Source: Mesobacillus subterraneus
GTDB taxonomy: Bacteria > Bacillota > Bacilli > Bacillales > Cytobacillaceae
Direction: 5' to 3'
Length of the DNA stretch: 64,000 nt
Assembly: GCF_020524355.2 (NCBI RefSeq)
Contig: NZ_CP129019.1
Location: 4,524,001 to 4,588,000, forward strand
Shown here: positions 8,428-17,250 of the stretch, piece after piece
Position numbering within the stretch: the first letter of the stretch is position 1
Layout of the letters: each line of letters starts with the position of its first letter
The notes under the pieces: generated by a model
Databases searched by the model: none
Seen by the model: only the letters and a program-made list of their open reading frames with translations
Told to the model about the DNA's origin: nothing
Position numbers and translations under genes: made by a program

Positions 8428-9221
8428 TCAAAACCCTCCTTGCGATGCAGCAGCACAGAACTGATAAATGTAGCGGCCATCCAAAAAACAAAACTGGCTC
8501 CGAGGAAGGCCCCCGGCTGCAGCCACATGAATGATTTCAATAGACGTGACATGTGACCGAAAGAGTAAATCCCTACTCCTGTTTCAAGATACATCCTTAC
8601 TGCCTGTATTGGATTTAAAAAGTAGGCAATCGAGAATAGCTTTACATTCTCATGGGTCACATCCTGGATGATGGATAACAGGGCAAAGTCATGTAAGAAA
8701 AAGAAATAGAACCAGAGGATGACGGCAATACCGGCAATCTGCATTCTTGACCTGCTGATACTCCCTACCAGGGCGCCGATTTGCGTGAACACAAGCATAA
8801 GGACAGTGATCGAAAGAACAAAGACAAGATAGGTTCCAATATCAGCTTTAAAGAAAATTTTTAAAGGAATAAGGAATAAGAAAAACCAGATGATTACTGG
8901 TGTAAGAAGCACTAAGTGCATCCCAAAGCTCTTTTTGGCGAGAAATGTCCAATAGCTTTCTTGTTTGGTCAAAAGCATGACCAGTGTTTTTTGCTCTTTT
9001 TCCTGGAAGATAGAGAAAGCGCCCATGAATAAGTACAGAATCGGGATAAAATAAATCAGTGTGTCGAACAGGTTGATGAGCAAGATATACAAACCCTGAT
9101 CATAGGAAAGAGAAGTTGATCTTACAAGCAGCAGAACAGAAACTAATATGATTGTACCGATCGCAAGCCAGAGCCCTTTGCCTCTTATATTTTCCTTCCA
9201 TTCTTTCCAAATGAAATGCAT
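8424..9221 (-). CDS. nosY: NosY-like ABC transporter permease
   Basis: A 265-residue membrane protein with about six hydrophobic segments and the ABC-2 feature FSIFQEKEQKTLVMLLTKQESYW after the second segment. With NosF it would form the exporter that supplies sulfur or other material for NosZ copper-centre assembly. The start overlaps nosD by 37 bases and the end overlaps nosF by four, typical of tight coupling in nos clusters. Confidence 0.87.
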   Translation of the reverse strand: MHFIWKEWKENIRGKGLWLAIGTIILVSVLLLVRSTSLSYDQGLYILLINLFDTLIYFIPILYLFMGAFSIFQEKEQKTLVMLLTKQESYWTFLAKKSFGMHLVLLTPVIIWFFLFLIPLKIFFKADIGTYLVFVLSITVLMLVFTQIGALVGSISRSRMQIAGIAVILWFYFFFLHDFALLSIIQDVTHENVKLFSIAYFLNPIQAVRMYLETGVGIYSFGHMSRLLKSFMWLQPGAFLGASFVFWMAATFISSVLLHRKEGFE

Positions 9222-10520
9222 AGCAGTTTTCTCCTTTTTGCGAAGATGGCTGTTGCGAAGACGGCAATGATGATAATTGCAGGCAGGTAGGGTGTTGATT
9301 TCCGTCTGTTCACCAGAGGATACTGATCCTCAAACATTGTTTTATCATGATCGAGCAGCTGATTCAGTTTTTCATAGATGTTAATGGCCGGACTTTTTAG
9401 GAAAAGATAGACTAGTTCCTGATCCTCAATCAGTTCATATAGTGAGGATTTATAGATTGCCGGACTGTCACCCACGCCATCCTGGTCGAGATCGAGCAAA
9501 GGGAAGGACCTGCCCCAATCATTGCCGATTCCTTCAAGGCTCCAGTCATTCCTGCCGGTGCCGCCCAGTGTGACAGCTGGTATGGTGTTTTCTTGAATCG
9601 TATTTCCAGTGAAAATCTGTTCGTTTGAACTCGCCCATAGCTCGATTCCAATCTGGTTTTGAGAGAGATGGTTCGACCGAATCAGATTATCGGTAGATTG
9701 ATCTATATATAACCCTCTTTGATTCATGTAGAAAGTGTTGTTCTCAATGTTATTTTCGTTAGCTGATAATACCAGCAGTCCGAAAGAGCGGTGACCATAA
9801 TTAAAGATAAACTGGTTGTTTTCCAGCTTTAGCTGGTTGGAGTGCATGATGGCTGCCCCTCCTGTATTAAAGGTGAATATGTTGTTTTTAAATTCGTTGC
9901 GGTCTGAGTACATATAATGCAGACCGTAACGTGTTTTCGTGATTTTATTGTTTAAGGCTTTATTGTCATTGGCATAATCGAAAAACATCCCATCTCTTGT
10001 GCCTTCAATAAAATTGTTTTTTAATAGATTTCCATTTGAATAATAGACATGCAGGCCATTGCCCTGGGCGGCTATTTCTCCTTTTCCAAGGCCTTTTACA
10101 CTTACATTTTCAATGGTATTGTCATGTGCTTTGCTTAAATAAACTCCGTGGAAGGAATGGTCAATCACGATATTCCTGATGATATTCCCATCTGTATAAA
10201 CCTTGAACGCAGCGTATTCTTCCGGGCTGTTTCGGTCCATTCCGCTATTTGTGACTTTGAGGTCTGAAATGGTGACACCGGAAGCGCGAACAGAAATGAC
10301 ATTGCCTTTGCCGTCTCCTTCAATGATAGTCCCTTTCTTTCCAATTAGGGTAAGCGGCTTATCAATCACTATATTTCCAATGTAACTAGTACTTTCAAGC
10401 TGGATGATTTCACCGTCTTTGGCTGAATCAATGACGGCCTGCAGGTTTTGTGCTGCCGTCCCCTTTTCCGGAAAAGGAATGGCGGATAGGGAGCAAAAGC
10501 AGCCAAAGGATTTTTTTCAT
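9185..10520 (-). CDS. nosD: NosD, exported copper-site maturation protein (+1 frameshift near the start)
   Basis: About 444 residues when corrected. It is a right-handed beta-helix protein with many CASH/parallel-beta repeats (NxI/NxF ladders such as DNTIENVSV, NLLKNNFIEG, NENNIENNTF) and a C-terminal membrane anchor (PYLPAIIIIAVFATAIFA). NosD works outside the membrane with NosF/NosY to build the Cu centres of NosZ. The true start is the ATG at 10520, giving signal sequence MKKILWLLLL. The frame then breaks at a CCC run (GGG at 10489-10491 on the plus strand). Removing one base restores LSAIPFPEKGTAAQNLQAVI and joins the long frame that opens at 10369. A start at 10369 would lack any signal peptide. 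Confidence 0.85.
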
Positions 10521-10522
10521 GA

Positions 10523-11092
10523 TCAACGATCCTTCCAAAGGGGAATGAGAATCAGGATGAATGCTGCTAATACTAAAAAAGAACCAGTGCCAAGGTAGCT
10601 GTTTGTTATGAAATTCGCGAGTGTATTCTCACCAATAATCGGCGGAACAAATGGATCTACTTTTATCGGAGCGGTGGGGCTTAAATCCGTCCCAAAGTCG
10701 TGTAGCCAACGGCGAAGATCCCATACACCCAATAAACCGCCAATTGAAAATAATCCAATCAGGAAATAAAGAACTTTTTTCCTCCTGAGAACAGCTGTGA
10801 TCAGGGTTAGTAAGGCTAATCCGCCAATCAAATATTTAAGGTAAGTAAGCTCTGGAAAGTTTTCTTCGCTGAAGCCTTTCATGCCAATATAGTGGTTGAG
10901 CCCATTGACGATATCGATTTCGCCCTCCAGTTTGTCTGGATAGACAATGATATTCAAGCCTTCTGGATATTGAGGAGCAAAAAACTCCATACCCCACCAC
11001 GGAAAAAATAAGGAAGCTGCAATCAATGCAGCAGCTGCTGCGATCAATCCAGAAGAAAGGATCGAGAGTTTTTTTCCAGCCAAGGGAATCAC
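10523..11092 (-). CDS. NosB-like integral membrane protein
   Basis: A 189-residue protein with about four membrane segments (near residues 10-30, 85-105, 110-130 and 165-185) and an extracytoplasmic loop after the first. A membrane protein between nosZ and nosD is characteristic of clade II (Sec-exported) nos clusters and is called NosB. Its biochemical role is not established. It ends three bases before nosD. The start is ambiguous: GTG at 11092 or the TTG three codons later. AAAGG is very close to the GTG and better spaced for the TTG. Confidence 0.72.
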   Translation of the reverse strand: MIPLAGKKLSILSSGLIAAAAALIAASLFFPWWGMEFFAPQYPEGLNIIVYPDKLEGEIDIVNGLNHYIGMKGFSEENFPELTYLKYLIGGLALLTLITAVLRRKKVLYFLIGLFSIGGLLGVWDLRRWLHDFGTDLSPTAPIKVDPFVPPIIGENTLANFITNSYLGTGSFLVLAAFILILIPLWKDR

Positions 11093-11120
11093 GCCTTTCT
11101 GTTGAAAAGAATTAAAAGGT

Positions 11121-11156
11121 GTGAGGGTATCAACTTTAGAGGCTGATACCCTTCAC
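11121..11156 (-). other. Intercistronic hairpin after nosZ
   Basis: GTGAGGGTATCA/TGATACCCTTCAC form a strong stem with one bulge between nosZ and the nosB-like gene. No T-run follows, so it looks like an mRNA stabilising or processing hairpin that raises nosZ output over the assembly genes. Confidence 0.6.
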
Positions 11157-11172
11157 CAGTTTTGCAATGGAA

Positions 11173-13044
11173 TTACGGTTTTACCAGGAAGTAACCGGTC
11201 ATTTCCTGGTGCAGTGCTGAGCAGAAGTTCGTACAGTAAATCGGGTATGTCCCTGCTTTATCTGCGGTGAATTCCACTGTATTCGTCTGTCCAGGCTGTA
11301 CTTCAATATTCAAATCGTAGCCATTGATGGCAAAGCCGTGGGTAATGTCCTGGTCAAAGTCGATATTGGTTAGGTGAATAAAGACTTTATCTCCTTTTTT
11401 GACTTCAATTTGGTCAGGTCGTTCCGCTTTTGCGTCAAAAATGAATTTTGAACGCATGGCAATTCCGTAGACATGAACTTCGTTGCCTTTCCTTTCGATG
11501 CGGGTTTCTTCCTGGCTGTAAACGGCATCAGGGTTCTTTTCATCCTTAGGGTAAACGGTAATCGTTTTGATTTTATCTGCCTTGATCATTTGTGCGTAGT
11601 GCGGTTCTGGGTTGACCGGGGCAGACTGGATGACTTCCATTTTGTCGCCGCGCAGGTCGATCAGCTGCATGGATTCAGGGTGGGAAGGACCCACAGATAG
11701 ATAGCTGTCTTTTGCAATTTTGTTCAATGCAATGAGGTATTTTCCGTCAGGTGCGACTGTATCTCCCTCAGCTGCAACAGAATGTCCAGGAGAGTACTGT
11801 ACAGGCACCCGGTCCAAAGTTTCACCAGTCTTCGGATCCCATTTCACGATTTCAGATGAGATGAACATGGTTGTATAAGCCATGCCTTGATCATCGAATT
11901 GAGTATGAAGCGGTCCCAGCGCATTTTCTGGGTTCACTTCTTTCTCCATAACTGATTCATACTTAATGATTGGAATCCCATTTCGCTCGCCGGCGAATTC
12001 TTTGTTTTCAATCGCTTTGAATGCTTTTTCAAAAGAGAATACAGTCATTGTTGGTGCCAATTTACCAGAAGCAATAAAGTGCTTTCCATCTGGAGTGACA
12101 TCGACACCGTGCGGCGATTTGGCTACAGGCACCAGGTACATGCCGCCTTTATGCTTTTCAGGGAAGATCATCTTCTGGCCAGTTACTTCGTCATACTTTC
12201 CGTCCTTGACCATTTGCTCAAGCTCTTTCCAGTTGAAAAGGACGATAAAGTCGCGGTCAGCCTGGGAAGCGTTGAATTCAAGGTTTGTCGTTGCCTCTTC
12301 TGTGTTATAGGTAGTCATGACTGCCCAATCCTTGGAGACTTTTTTCCCTGCATCAGATAGGTCATAGGACCATGGTGGAAGGGCAACCTGGTAGGCAATA
12401 TTCAATTTTTCCTTTTTCTCGTCAAAGGTAACTGCTGACATGACGCCGCGGTACTTTTCACTATAGTCGTCAAGCGGTGCATACTCTCTTCCAATCGGCA
12501 CTGCGAAACGTGTTGGCAGGAACATATATTCAGTGTTTTCTGTAACGAATGCTGCACAGTGCGGACCGCTCGTATTTGGTACATCAATGATGTCCTTGAC
12601 AGTGAATGTTTCAAGGTTCATGACTGCCGCCCGGCTGTTGCCGACATCGGTAGCAAACATGTATTTACCGTCATAATCACCATTGGTCTCTGAAAATGCC
12701 GGGTGATGGAGATCGCCCCAGGTAAAGCCGCCCATCATTTCTTTTGAGTGTTTATCAAAGCCATATCCTGTTGCCGAATCCGGGCTGAATACCGGTACGG
12801 TCCTGATATGCCTCATGGAAGGGACACCATAAATGAACATCTGTCCTGAGTGTCCGCCCGAAGCGAATAAGTAGTACTCATCCTTTTCACCAAAAGGTAC
12901 ATATACTTTTTCCGCATTTGTTTTGTTTTTGCTGCTTTCCGCTATTGCTTCATTTCGGTCACCAGGAGAAAAATCAGCAAAGAAAACCGTTGCAGCAAGG
13001 AGCCCGGTAGCGAGTCCCGAGGCGATTGGAATCCATTTTTTCAT
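11173..13044 (-). CDS. nosZ: Nitrous oxide reductase, clade II (Sec-type)
   Basis: Catalytic enzyme of the last denitrification step, reducing N2O to N2 outside the membrane. It has 623 residues from the chosen start. The N-terminus is a Sec-type signal or anchor (MKKWIPIASGLATGLLAATV) with no twin-arginine motif, as expected for the clade II form. The N-terminal seven-bladed propeller carries histidines of the CuZ site (SGGHSGQMFIYG, GDLHHPAFSET, SGPHCAAF, KSPHGVDVTPDGKH). The C-terminal cupredoxin domain ends with the CuA motif CTNFCSALHQEM. I start at the ATG at 13044 (AAGGTGG upstream) rather than the in-frame ATG at 13086, which lies inside the corrected upstream cytochrome gene. It follows that cytochrome c and precedes nosB-like, nosD, nosY and nosF. 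Confidence 0.96.
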   Translation of the reverse strand: MKKWIPIASGLATGLLAATVFFADFSPGDRNEAIAESSKNKTNAEKVYVPFGEKDEYYLFASGGHSGQMFIYGVPSMRHIRTVPVFSPDSATGYGFDKHSKEMMGGFTWGDLHHPAFSETNGDYDGKYMFATDVGNSRAAVMNLETFTVKDIIDVPNTSGPHCAAFVTENTEYMFLPTRFAVPIGREYAPLDDYSEKYRGVMSAVTFDEKKEKLNIAYQVALPPWSYDLSDAGKKVSKDWAVMTTYNTEEATTNLEFNASQADRDFIVLFNWKELEQMVKDGKYDEVTGQKMIFPEKHKGGMYLVPVAKSPHGVDVTPDGKHFIASGKLAPTMTVFSFEKAFKAIENKEFAGERNGIPIIKYESVMEKEVNPENALGPLHTQFDDQGMAYTTMFISSEIVKWDPKTGETLDRVPVQYSPGHSVAAEGDTVAPDGKYLIALNKIAKDSYLSVGPSHPESMQLIDLRGDKMEVIQSAPVNPEPHYAQMIKADKIKTITVYPKDEKNPDAVYSQEETRIERKGNEVHVYGIAMRSKFIFDAKAERPDQIEVKKGDKVFIHLTNIDFDQDITHGFAINGYDLNIEVQPGQTNTVEFTADKAGTYPIYCTNFCSALHQEMTGYFLVKP

Positions 13045-13063
13045 CTGCTTTGCACCACCTTGT

Positions 13064-13520
13064 TTATTTTTTTGAGGCTTCCTCAAGAAGTTTTACTACT
13101 TCTGAAATTTCTTGTTCAGAAAGTGGATTGCCGCCAATTACCCCTGACATGACTGCTGAGGTAGGCTTTTAAGAACTGATGAATTGGCTTGCCATGCTTT
13201 CCTTCAACATTCTCGAATGCCTTTGATAAATCTGGGCCAGTTGCACCGCCAGTGAGATTTAATGAAGATACAGAATGGCAGCTAAGGCAGCCCTTGGATG
13301 TTAAAATGTTATCATCTGCGGAAACTGTTTCAGCAGCAGGCTGGTCATCCTTCTCCTCTTGTTTGTTGTCACTCTGCGGTTTAGAAGTGTCTGTTTCTTT
13401 GGAAGCGTTTTCAGTATCTCCGTTGCTTCCGCCGACGACATCGAATGCAATGTAACCGAGTCCAAGACCAATCAGAGCGCTAATGATAAAACTGATTAAA
13501 GCTTTTTGCATGGATTTCAT
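13064..13520 (-). CDS. Membrane-anchored cytochrome c of the nos operon (NosC-like, +1 frameshift)
   Basis: First gene of the nos operon and probable electron donor to NosZ. Corrected length is about 151 residues. An N-terminal membrane anchor (ALISFIISALIGLGLGYIAF) is followed by an acidic linker and one c-type haem site, CLSCH. As given, the frame ends early with KAYLSSHVRGNW. Removing one base from a TTTT run (13167-13170) restores KPTSAVMSGVIGGNPLSEQE, with the axial methionine expected in SAVMSG, and a helical end closing at 13064. The stop then lies 19 bases before nosZ. Confidence 0.82.
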
Positions 13521-13550
13521 TACCCCCTTTAATGAATGAATTTCACTAAC

Positions 13551-13594
13551 ATCGTACCTTGGAACAAGGTGTAGAAAGTGTGATGCAGTTCACA
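13551..13594 (-). promoter_or_regulatory. Fnr-type operator and promoter of the nos operon
   Basis: TGTGATGCAGTTCACA at 13579-13594 is a perfect TGTGA-N6-TCACA site of the Crp/Fnr family. On the minus strand TACGAT (13551-13556) could be the -10 box. The operator centre then lies about 41-42 bases upstream of the expected start, as in class II Fnr-activated promoters. This predicts oxygen-limited expression of the nos genes. Confidence 0.75.
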
Positions 13595-13810
13595 TTGCAA
13601 TAACGGAATTGTGAAATGTATATGAACAGGATGTGTCCATTTTTTGAAGTGATTGAAATTGAAGGTCCATTACGGTTGTATGAAGAGCTTGGAAATTTAA
13701 GAGAGGGGTATTAAAAAAACTAGGTTAAAAAAGGTTTTTTACTGGTTTTGCGGAATTAGTTTCATAATGTATTACTGATCAAAAAACAAAAGTGCAGGAA
13801 GTGATGGTTT

Positions 13811-14146
13811 GTGGTAAAAAAGAAAAAGTGGTGGATAATGACCATAGCTCCACTACTATTGGTTAGCGTCCTTTTTATCTATGATGCAAATTTAGAAGTT
13901 TACACAACTAAAGCTGCTGGAACCTTGGTTTATAAAAATAAAGAATATTACACTGGGTATGAAACCTATAAGAAATTTTATTTAAATGGTGAAAGAAACT
14001 TTGAAATCGAAAAGCTGATTGGTAAAACAGATAATAGCAAGTTTTTTGGATTTAAAGAGTCTGTTTGGAGTATCAAGGGTGAATCGGAAAATGAAGTTGT
14101 TTTTGTGAAAGGTTTGATGATTGAAGGGGTATATGAAAGAAAATAA
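13811..14146 (+). CDS. Small hypothetical membrane-anchored or exported protein
   Basis: A 111-residue protein I do not recognise. It has a basic N-terminus (MVKKKKWW) and one hydrophobic segment at about residues 8-24. The rest is a polar, Tyr/Lys-rich domain that could sit outside the cell. The start is GTG with GGAAGTGAT upstream. Its A/T content is visibly higher than that of its neighbours. It stands alone between the nos promoter and the convergent bacillithiol genes. Codon pattern and a plausible signal anchor suggest a real gene. Confidence 0.6.
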   Translation: MVKKKKWWIMTIAPLLLVSVLFIYDANLEVYTTKAAGTLVYKNKEYYTGYETYKKFYLNGERNFEIEKLIGKTDNSKFFGFKESVWSIKGESENEVVFVKGLMIEGVYERK

Positions 14147-14148
14147 AA

Positions 14149-14170
14149 AATCCACCTCAAAAGGTGGATT
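14149..14170 (-). terminator. Terminator of the yojF-bshB2 operon
   Basis: AATCCACCT/AGGTGGATT with a four-base loop, followed on the minus strand by TTTTTTATTTT. It lies between the stops of two convergent genes; T-richness favours the minus strand. Confidence 0.8.
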
Positions 14171-14172
14171 GA

Positions 14173-14841
14173 TTAAGAAAATTTATAGGTCCAGAATCGT
14201 TCATTGTTGATCCACGCCAACGTTTTTGGATCCTTTTCCTTCAGTTTAACAGCCATTTCTTCAAGCATCAGCTCAGTCTGGGAGCGGTGTGCACGGATTG
14301 CATCAAGCTTGATGTCTGCAACAGCACTTATATCATAAACGATATCTGGCTCGCCAAGCTCTTCGACACAGTTTCGTGAGAATGCCACGCAATGAAGCTT
14401 CGGCCTGTCTGCCTCGGGAATTTTTTCAACTGCTCGCACTACCGCCGCACCGGTTGCCTCATGATCCGGGTGGACAGAGTAGCCAGGATAGAAGGTGATG
14501 ACGAGCGAAGGGTTCAATTCTGTGATCAATGATGACATGAGATTGCTCAGCATGTTCTCATCCTCAAATTCGACTGTCTTGTCACGGAAACCGAGCATGC
14601 GCAAATCATTGATTCCCATCGCGCGAGCGGCGTCCTTTAATTCCTTTTTACGTATTGCAGGGAGGGTTTCCCGGTTTGCGAACGGCGGATTCCCCATATT
14701 CCGTCCCATCTGTCCAAGTGTCAAACAGGCATATGTGACAGGCGTTCCCATGTTAACATGGGAGGCGATTGTTCCGGAAACACCGAATGCCTCATCATCA
14801 GGATGAGGGAAAACGACAAGTACATGCCTTTCTTTTTCCAT
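14173..14841 (-). CDS. bshB2: Bacillithiol biosynthesis deacetylase BshB2
   Basis: A 222-residue LmbE/PIG-L family zinc deacetylase. It removes the acetyl group from N-acetylglucosaminyl-malate during synthesis of bacillithiol, the low-molecular-weight thiol of bacilli. Zinc-site residues are visible: PHPDDEAFG near residues 12-20 and HPDHEATG near 125-132. Length and pairing with a YojF homologue match the B. subtilis yojF-yojG (bshB2) operon. Many bacilli carry two such deacetylases, and this could be the secondary one. Confidence 0.9.
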   Translation of the reverse strand: MEKERHVLVVFPHPDDEAFGVSGTIASHVNMGTPVTYACLTLGQMGRNMGNPPFANRETLPAIRKKELKDAARAMGINDLRMLGFRDKTVEFEDENMLSNLMSSLITELNPSLVITFYPGYSVHPDHEATGAAVVRAVEKIPEADRPKLHCVAFSRNCVEELGEPDIVYDISAVADIKLDAIRAHRSQTELMLEEMAVKLKEKDPKTLAWINNERFWTYKFS

Positions 14842-14878
14842 CGTGAAAAATCTCTCCTTTCAGCCAAGTCCAAATAAC

Positions 14879-15226
14879 TTATTCGAACGGTGTTTCGCTT
14901 ATTTCAAGGGCGACGGCAAGCTTTCCGTTAAAATCATGACCGGCAAGCAACAGTCTTCCTTTATCGTCAATTTCGAAGTGTGTGATTCCCTCAGCATACA
15001 CCCAGCCAAAAGGTATTTTCAAACCTGTCCGAAAAGGGCCTTCACCAGTAATCTTCGCGCGTTCATAGGTTACCTTCGCATTGCGAATATACGCGCCTGA
15101 TGAGAAGAATGACTCGTTATTGTGGGATGCATAAGCTCCATTTGTTGTTTCTAAATGGACATAGACTTCTTTGTCTTTAAAACGGTCCAGGGCTTTCTGG
15201 ACTTCTGATAAAATCACCGGATCCAT
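14879..15226 (-). CDS. yojF: YojF family protein (DUF1806)
   Basis: A 115-residue cytoplasmic protein of the YojF family. The biochemical role is unknown. It sits directly upstream of bshB2, as in B. subtilis, and is presumed to act with it. Recognisable segments are VYVHLETTNGAYASH, SSGAYIRNAKVTYERAKI and FGWVYAEGITH. AAGGAGGAA precedes the ATG. About 37 bases separate the two genes. Confidence 0.85.
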   Translation of the reverse strand: MDPVILSEVQKALDRFKDKEVYVHLETTNGAYASHNNESFFSSGAYIRNAKVTYERAKITGEGPFRTGLKIPFGWVYAEGITHFEIDDKGRLLLAGHDFNGKLAVALEISETPFE

Positions 15227-15465
15227 CCTTGTTCCTCCTTCCCGGGCTTAGAAGTTTTTCATTTTATAATAGCCGAATCAACAGCCTTCTATGTTAAAAA
15301 TCGATTATTTCTATATTACTAAAAAATCCTTCTGAAAGCGAAATGTACGCTCGAAAGAATGAATAAACATACCCTCTAGTTTTAGAAGTAACATCAATAA
15401 TGATTTTACATATAGTGTTTAATCATGAAGGTTAATGGTAATAGTGTTGGAAAAGGAGGGAGCCT

Positions 15466-15822
15466 ATGAATCACGCAAAGGCATTATTGATTAAAAGCAT
15501 CATGACATTTGCTGTTCTTCTACTATTATTGGGGAGTTTTGCAGGGTTAGGCGATATTCTTGTCATCACTCTCGTACTTGGGGCGATCTCTTATCTCGCC
15601 GGTGACTTGTTCATTCTCCCGAAAACTAGCAATCTTACCGCTTCTCTATCTGATCTAGCGCTTTCTTTTTTCGTGATATGGGGTCTTGGATTAATGTTGT
15701 TCGAGCAGACGGATGGCATTGTTTTTGCAGCACTTTTTGCGTCAGTATTGATCGCTTCTGGAGAATGGTTCTTTCATAGTTATATGGCAGATCGGGTGCT
15801 TCGGATTAATCGAAAGATATAA
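15466..15822 (+). CDS. YndM-like DUF2512 membrane protein
   Basis: A 118-residue integral membrane protein with four hydrophobic segments (about residues 9-28, 30-48, 60-80 and 85-103). It fits the DUF2512/YndM family of small bacillar membrane proteins of unknown function. The ATG follows AAAGGAGGGAGCC. It is monocistronic and ends in a long hairpin shared with pdxK. Confidence 0.8.
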   Translation: MNHAKALLIKSIMTFAVLLLLLGSFAGLGDILVITLVLGAISYLAGDLFILPKTSNLTASLSDLALSFFVIWGLGLMLFEQTDGIVFAALFASVLIASGEWFFHSYMADRVLRINRKI

Positions 15823-15877
15823 ATAAATGAAAAACAAAAAGGATGGCTGCCGCCATCCTTTTTGTTTTTCATTTATT
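15822..15877. terminator. Perfect 26-bp bidirectional terminator
   Basis: A 26-bp perfectly paired stem with a TGCC loop (15848-15851). The A/T-rich flanks provide a T-run on either strand. It spans the stop codons of both convergent genes, DUF2512 and pdxK. Confidence 0.9.
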
Positions 15878-16697
15878 CGCCGCGGTTGCCGCCTGCGTAT
15901 TTGTTGTATGCCAGGTGTGCGGTTGGGCCTACGTATTCGTTCAGTCTGAAGCCGTGCTTGATGGCTTCGGTGATGAAGCCTTTAGCCACTTCTAATGCTT
16001 CAGGGACTGTTTTGCCTTTAGCCAGCTGTGCAGTGATCGCGGATGCGAATGTGCATCCTGCGCCGTGCGTGAAGCTTGTTTCAACTTTTTCAGATTCGAA
16101 AAGAGTGAAGTCTTTTCCATCATATAGCAGGTCTACAGCTTTTTCGTGGTTCAGCTTGTTTCCGCCCTTGATCATGACGTTTTTAGCGCCTAGGTCATGG
16201 ATTTTCACTGCTGCTTCTTTCATATCATCGATTGTGCGGATTGGTCCGGTTTGTGCCAGCTGCCATGCTTCGAACAGGTTCGGCGTGACGACTGTTGCCC
16301 TTGGCAGCAGCAATTCTCTCATAGCATCTGTGTTTTCAGGCATAAGGACTTCGTCTTCGCCCTTACATACCATTACAGGGTCGATGACCACTCTGTCCAA
16401 TTTATGCTCATCAATTTTGCGTGCAGACAGCTCGATGATCTCAACTGTTCCGAGCATACCTGTCTTCATTGCATCTATTCCAACGGAAAGAACCGTTTCA
16501 AGCTGCTTTTCGACGAGGTCAACTGGCTGTGGGAATACCTCATGGTGCCAGTGGTTTTTAGGATCCATCGTCACGATCGTAGTTAAGGCAGTCATTCCAT
16601 ATACGCCTAACTCCTGAAAGGTTTTAAGGTCAGCCTGGATGCCAGCGCCGCCGCTTGTATCTGAACCTGCGATTGTTAACACCTTTTTCAAACTCAT
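15873..16697 (-). CDS. pdxK: Pyridoxine/HMP kinase (PdxK, YwdB-type)
   Basis: A 274-residue ribokinase-fold kinase of the ThiD/PdxK family, phosphorylating pyridoxal or pyridoxine and hydroxymethylpyrimidine. Visible motifs are AGSDTSGGAGIQADLK at residues 10-25, VVIDPVMVCKG near 105-115 and the anion-hole THGAGCTFASAI near 210-221. DPVMVCKG and a 274-residue length match B. subtilis PdxK (YwdB) better than ThiD. ywdB lies in the same chromosomal neighbourhood in B. subtilis. The substrate assignment between PdxK and ThiD is the main uncertainty. Confidence 0.82.
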   Translation of the reverse strand: MSLKKVLTIAGSDTSGGAGIQADLKTFQELGVYGMTALTTIVTMDPKNHWHHEVFPQPVDLVEKQLETVLSVGIDAMKTGMLGTVEIIELSARKIDEHKLDRVVIDPVMVCKGEDEVLMPENTDAMRELLLPRATVVTPNLFEAWQLAQTGPIRTIDDMKEAAVKIHDLGAKNVMIKGGNKLNHEKAVDLLYDGKDFTLFESEKVETSFTHGAGCTFASAITAQLAKGKTVPEALEVAKGFITEAIKHGFRLNEYVGPTAHLAYNKYAGGNRGE

Positions 16698-17250
16698 CTA
16701 TACTACCTCCGTTTTAAAAATGGCAACTGCCTTATCAGCATAAAGCATGTCACCTTCATCACTTTCTTATGATTATACCAATTCTATAGATTTAGACAAT
16801 GAATTGATTTGAGTGATGGTTTTATGGATAAATTTAACTTTTGACAATTTTGTGGCATTGGGGTTTTGACGTGATGAAAGTTACTGAGCGAAAAATTAAA
16901 TTCATTTAGGATGGGTAATGTGAAAATTGGACCACCAGAGATTTTTCGTAAATGTAAAATCTCAATTTAAGTATTTGTAAATAATTAGTCAATTTTCATC
17001 TATATTATTGTAACAATTGAAACGGTTACAACCATGAAATTTCCATTACATTAAGGGTATGGGGGTATTTTCTTTTTTGAGAAGTGGATTGTTTTTAATA
17101 TATGGCGAGTGATTGGAGCCGAATATAGCGTTTTTGCAGCTTGCAAGATGAATAGCCGTCTTTCAATTCCACCACACCATTGATGACCGGAAAGATGTCG
17201 ATAATAGCAGCGGAGCCCGGTGATGAAGTACCAGAAAAGGGGTGAAGAAC
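16698..17250. other. Intergenic region between pdxK and fdhD
   Basis: About 550 bases without a convincing gene. It should hold the divergent promoters of pdxK and of the formate dehydrogenase/molybdopterin cluster. The clearest structure is the inverted repeat at 17008-17031. I looked for an Fnr box, a molybdenum-cofactor riboswitch and a selenocysteine tRNA and saw none. Confidence 0.5.
17008..17031. promoter_or_regulatory. Inverted repeat TTGTAAC-N10-GTTACAA upstream of fdhD
   Basis: Perfect seven-base arms at 17008-17014 and 17025-17031. The inner TTGAAACGGTTACA (17017-17030) also matches the cre consensus at 12 of 14 positions. It is a candidate operator for the formate dehydrogenase cluster. 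The binding protein is unknown. Confidence 0.45.

Noticed and set aside
11173..13086. Longer NosZ start at 13086
   Set aside because: It lies inside the corrected cytochrome c gene and would put 14 charged residues ahead of the signal peptide.
15862..16617. 251-codon plus-strand frame
   Set aside because: Shadow of pdxK on the opposite strand; Ser-rich and without a ribosome binding site.
17100..17240. Possible selenocysteine tRNA or molybdenum-cofactor riboswitch upstream of fdhD
   Set aside because: No cloverleaf with a long variable arm and no conserved riboswitch core could be traced.
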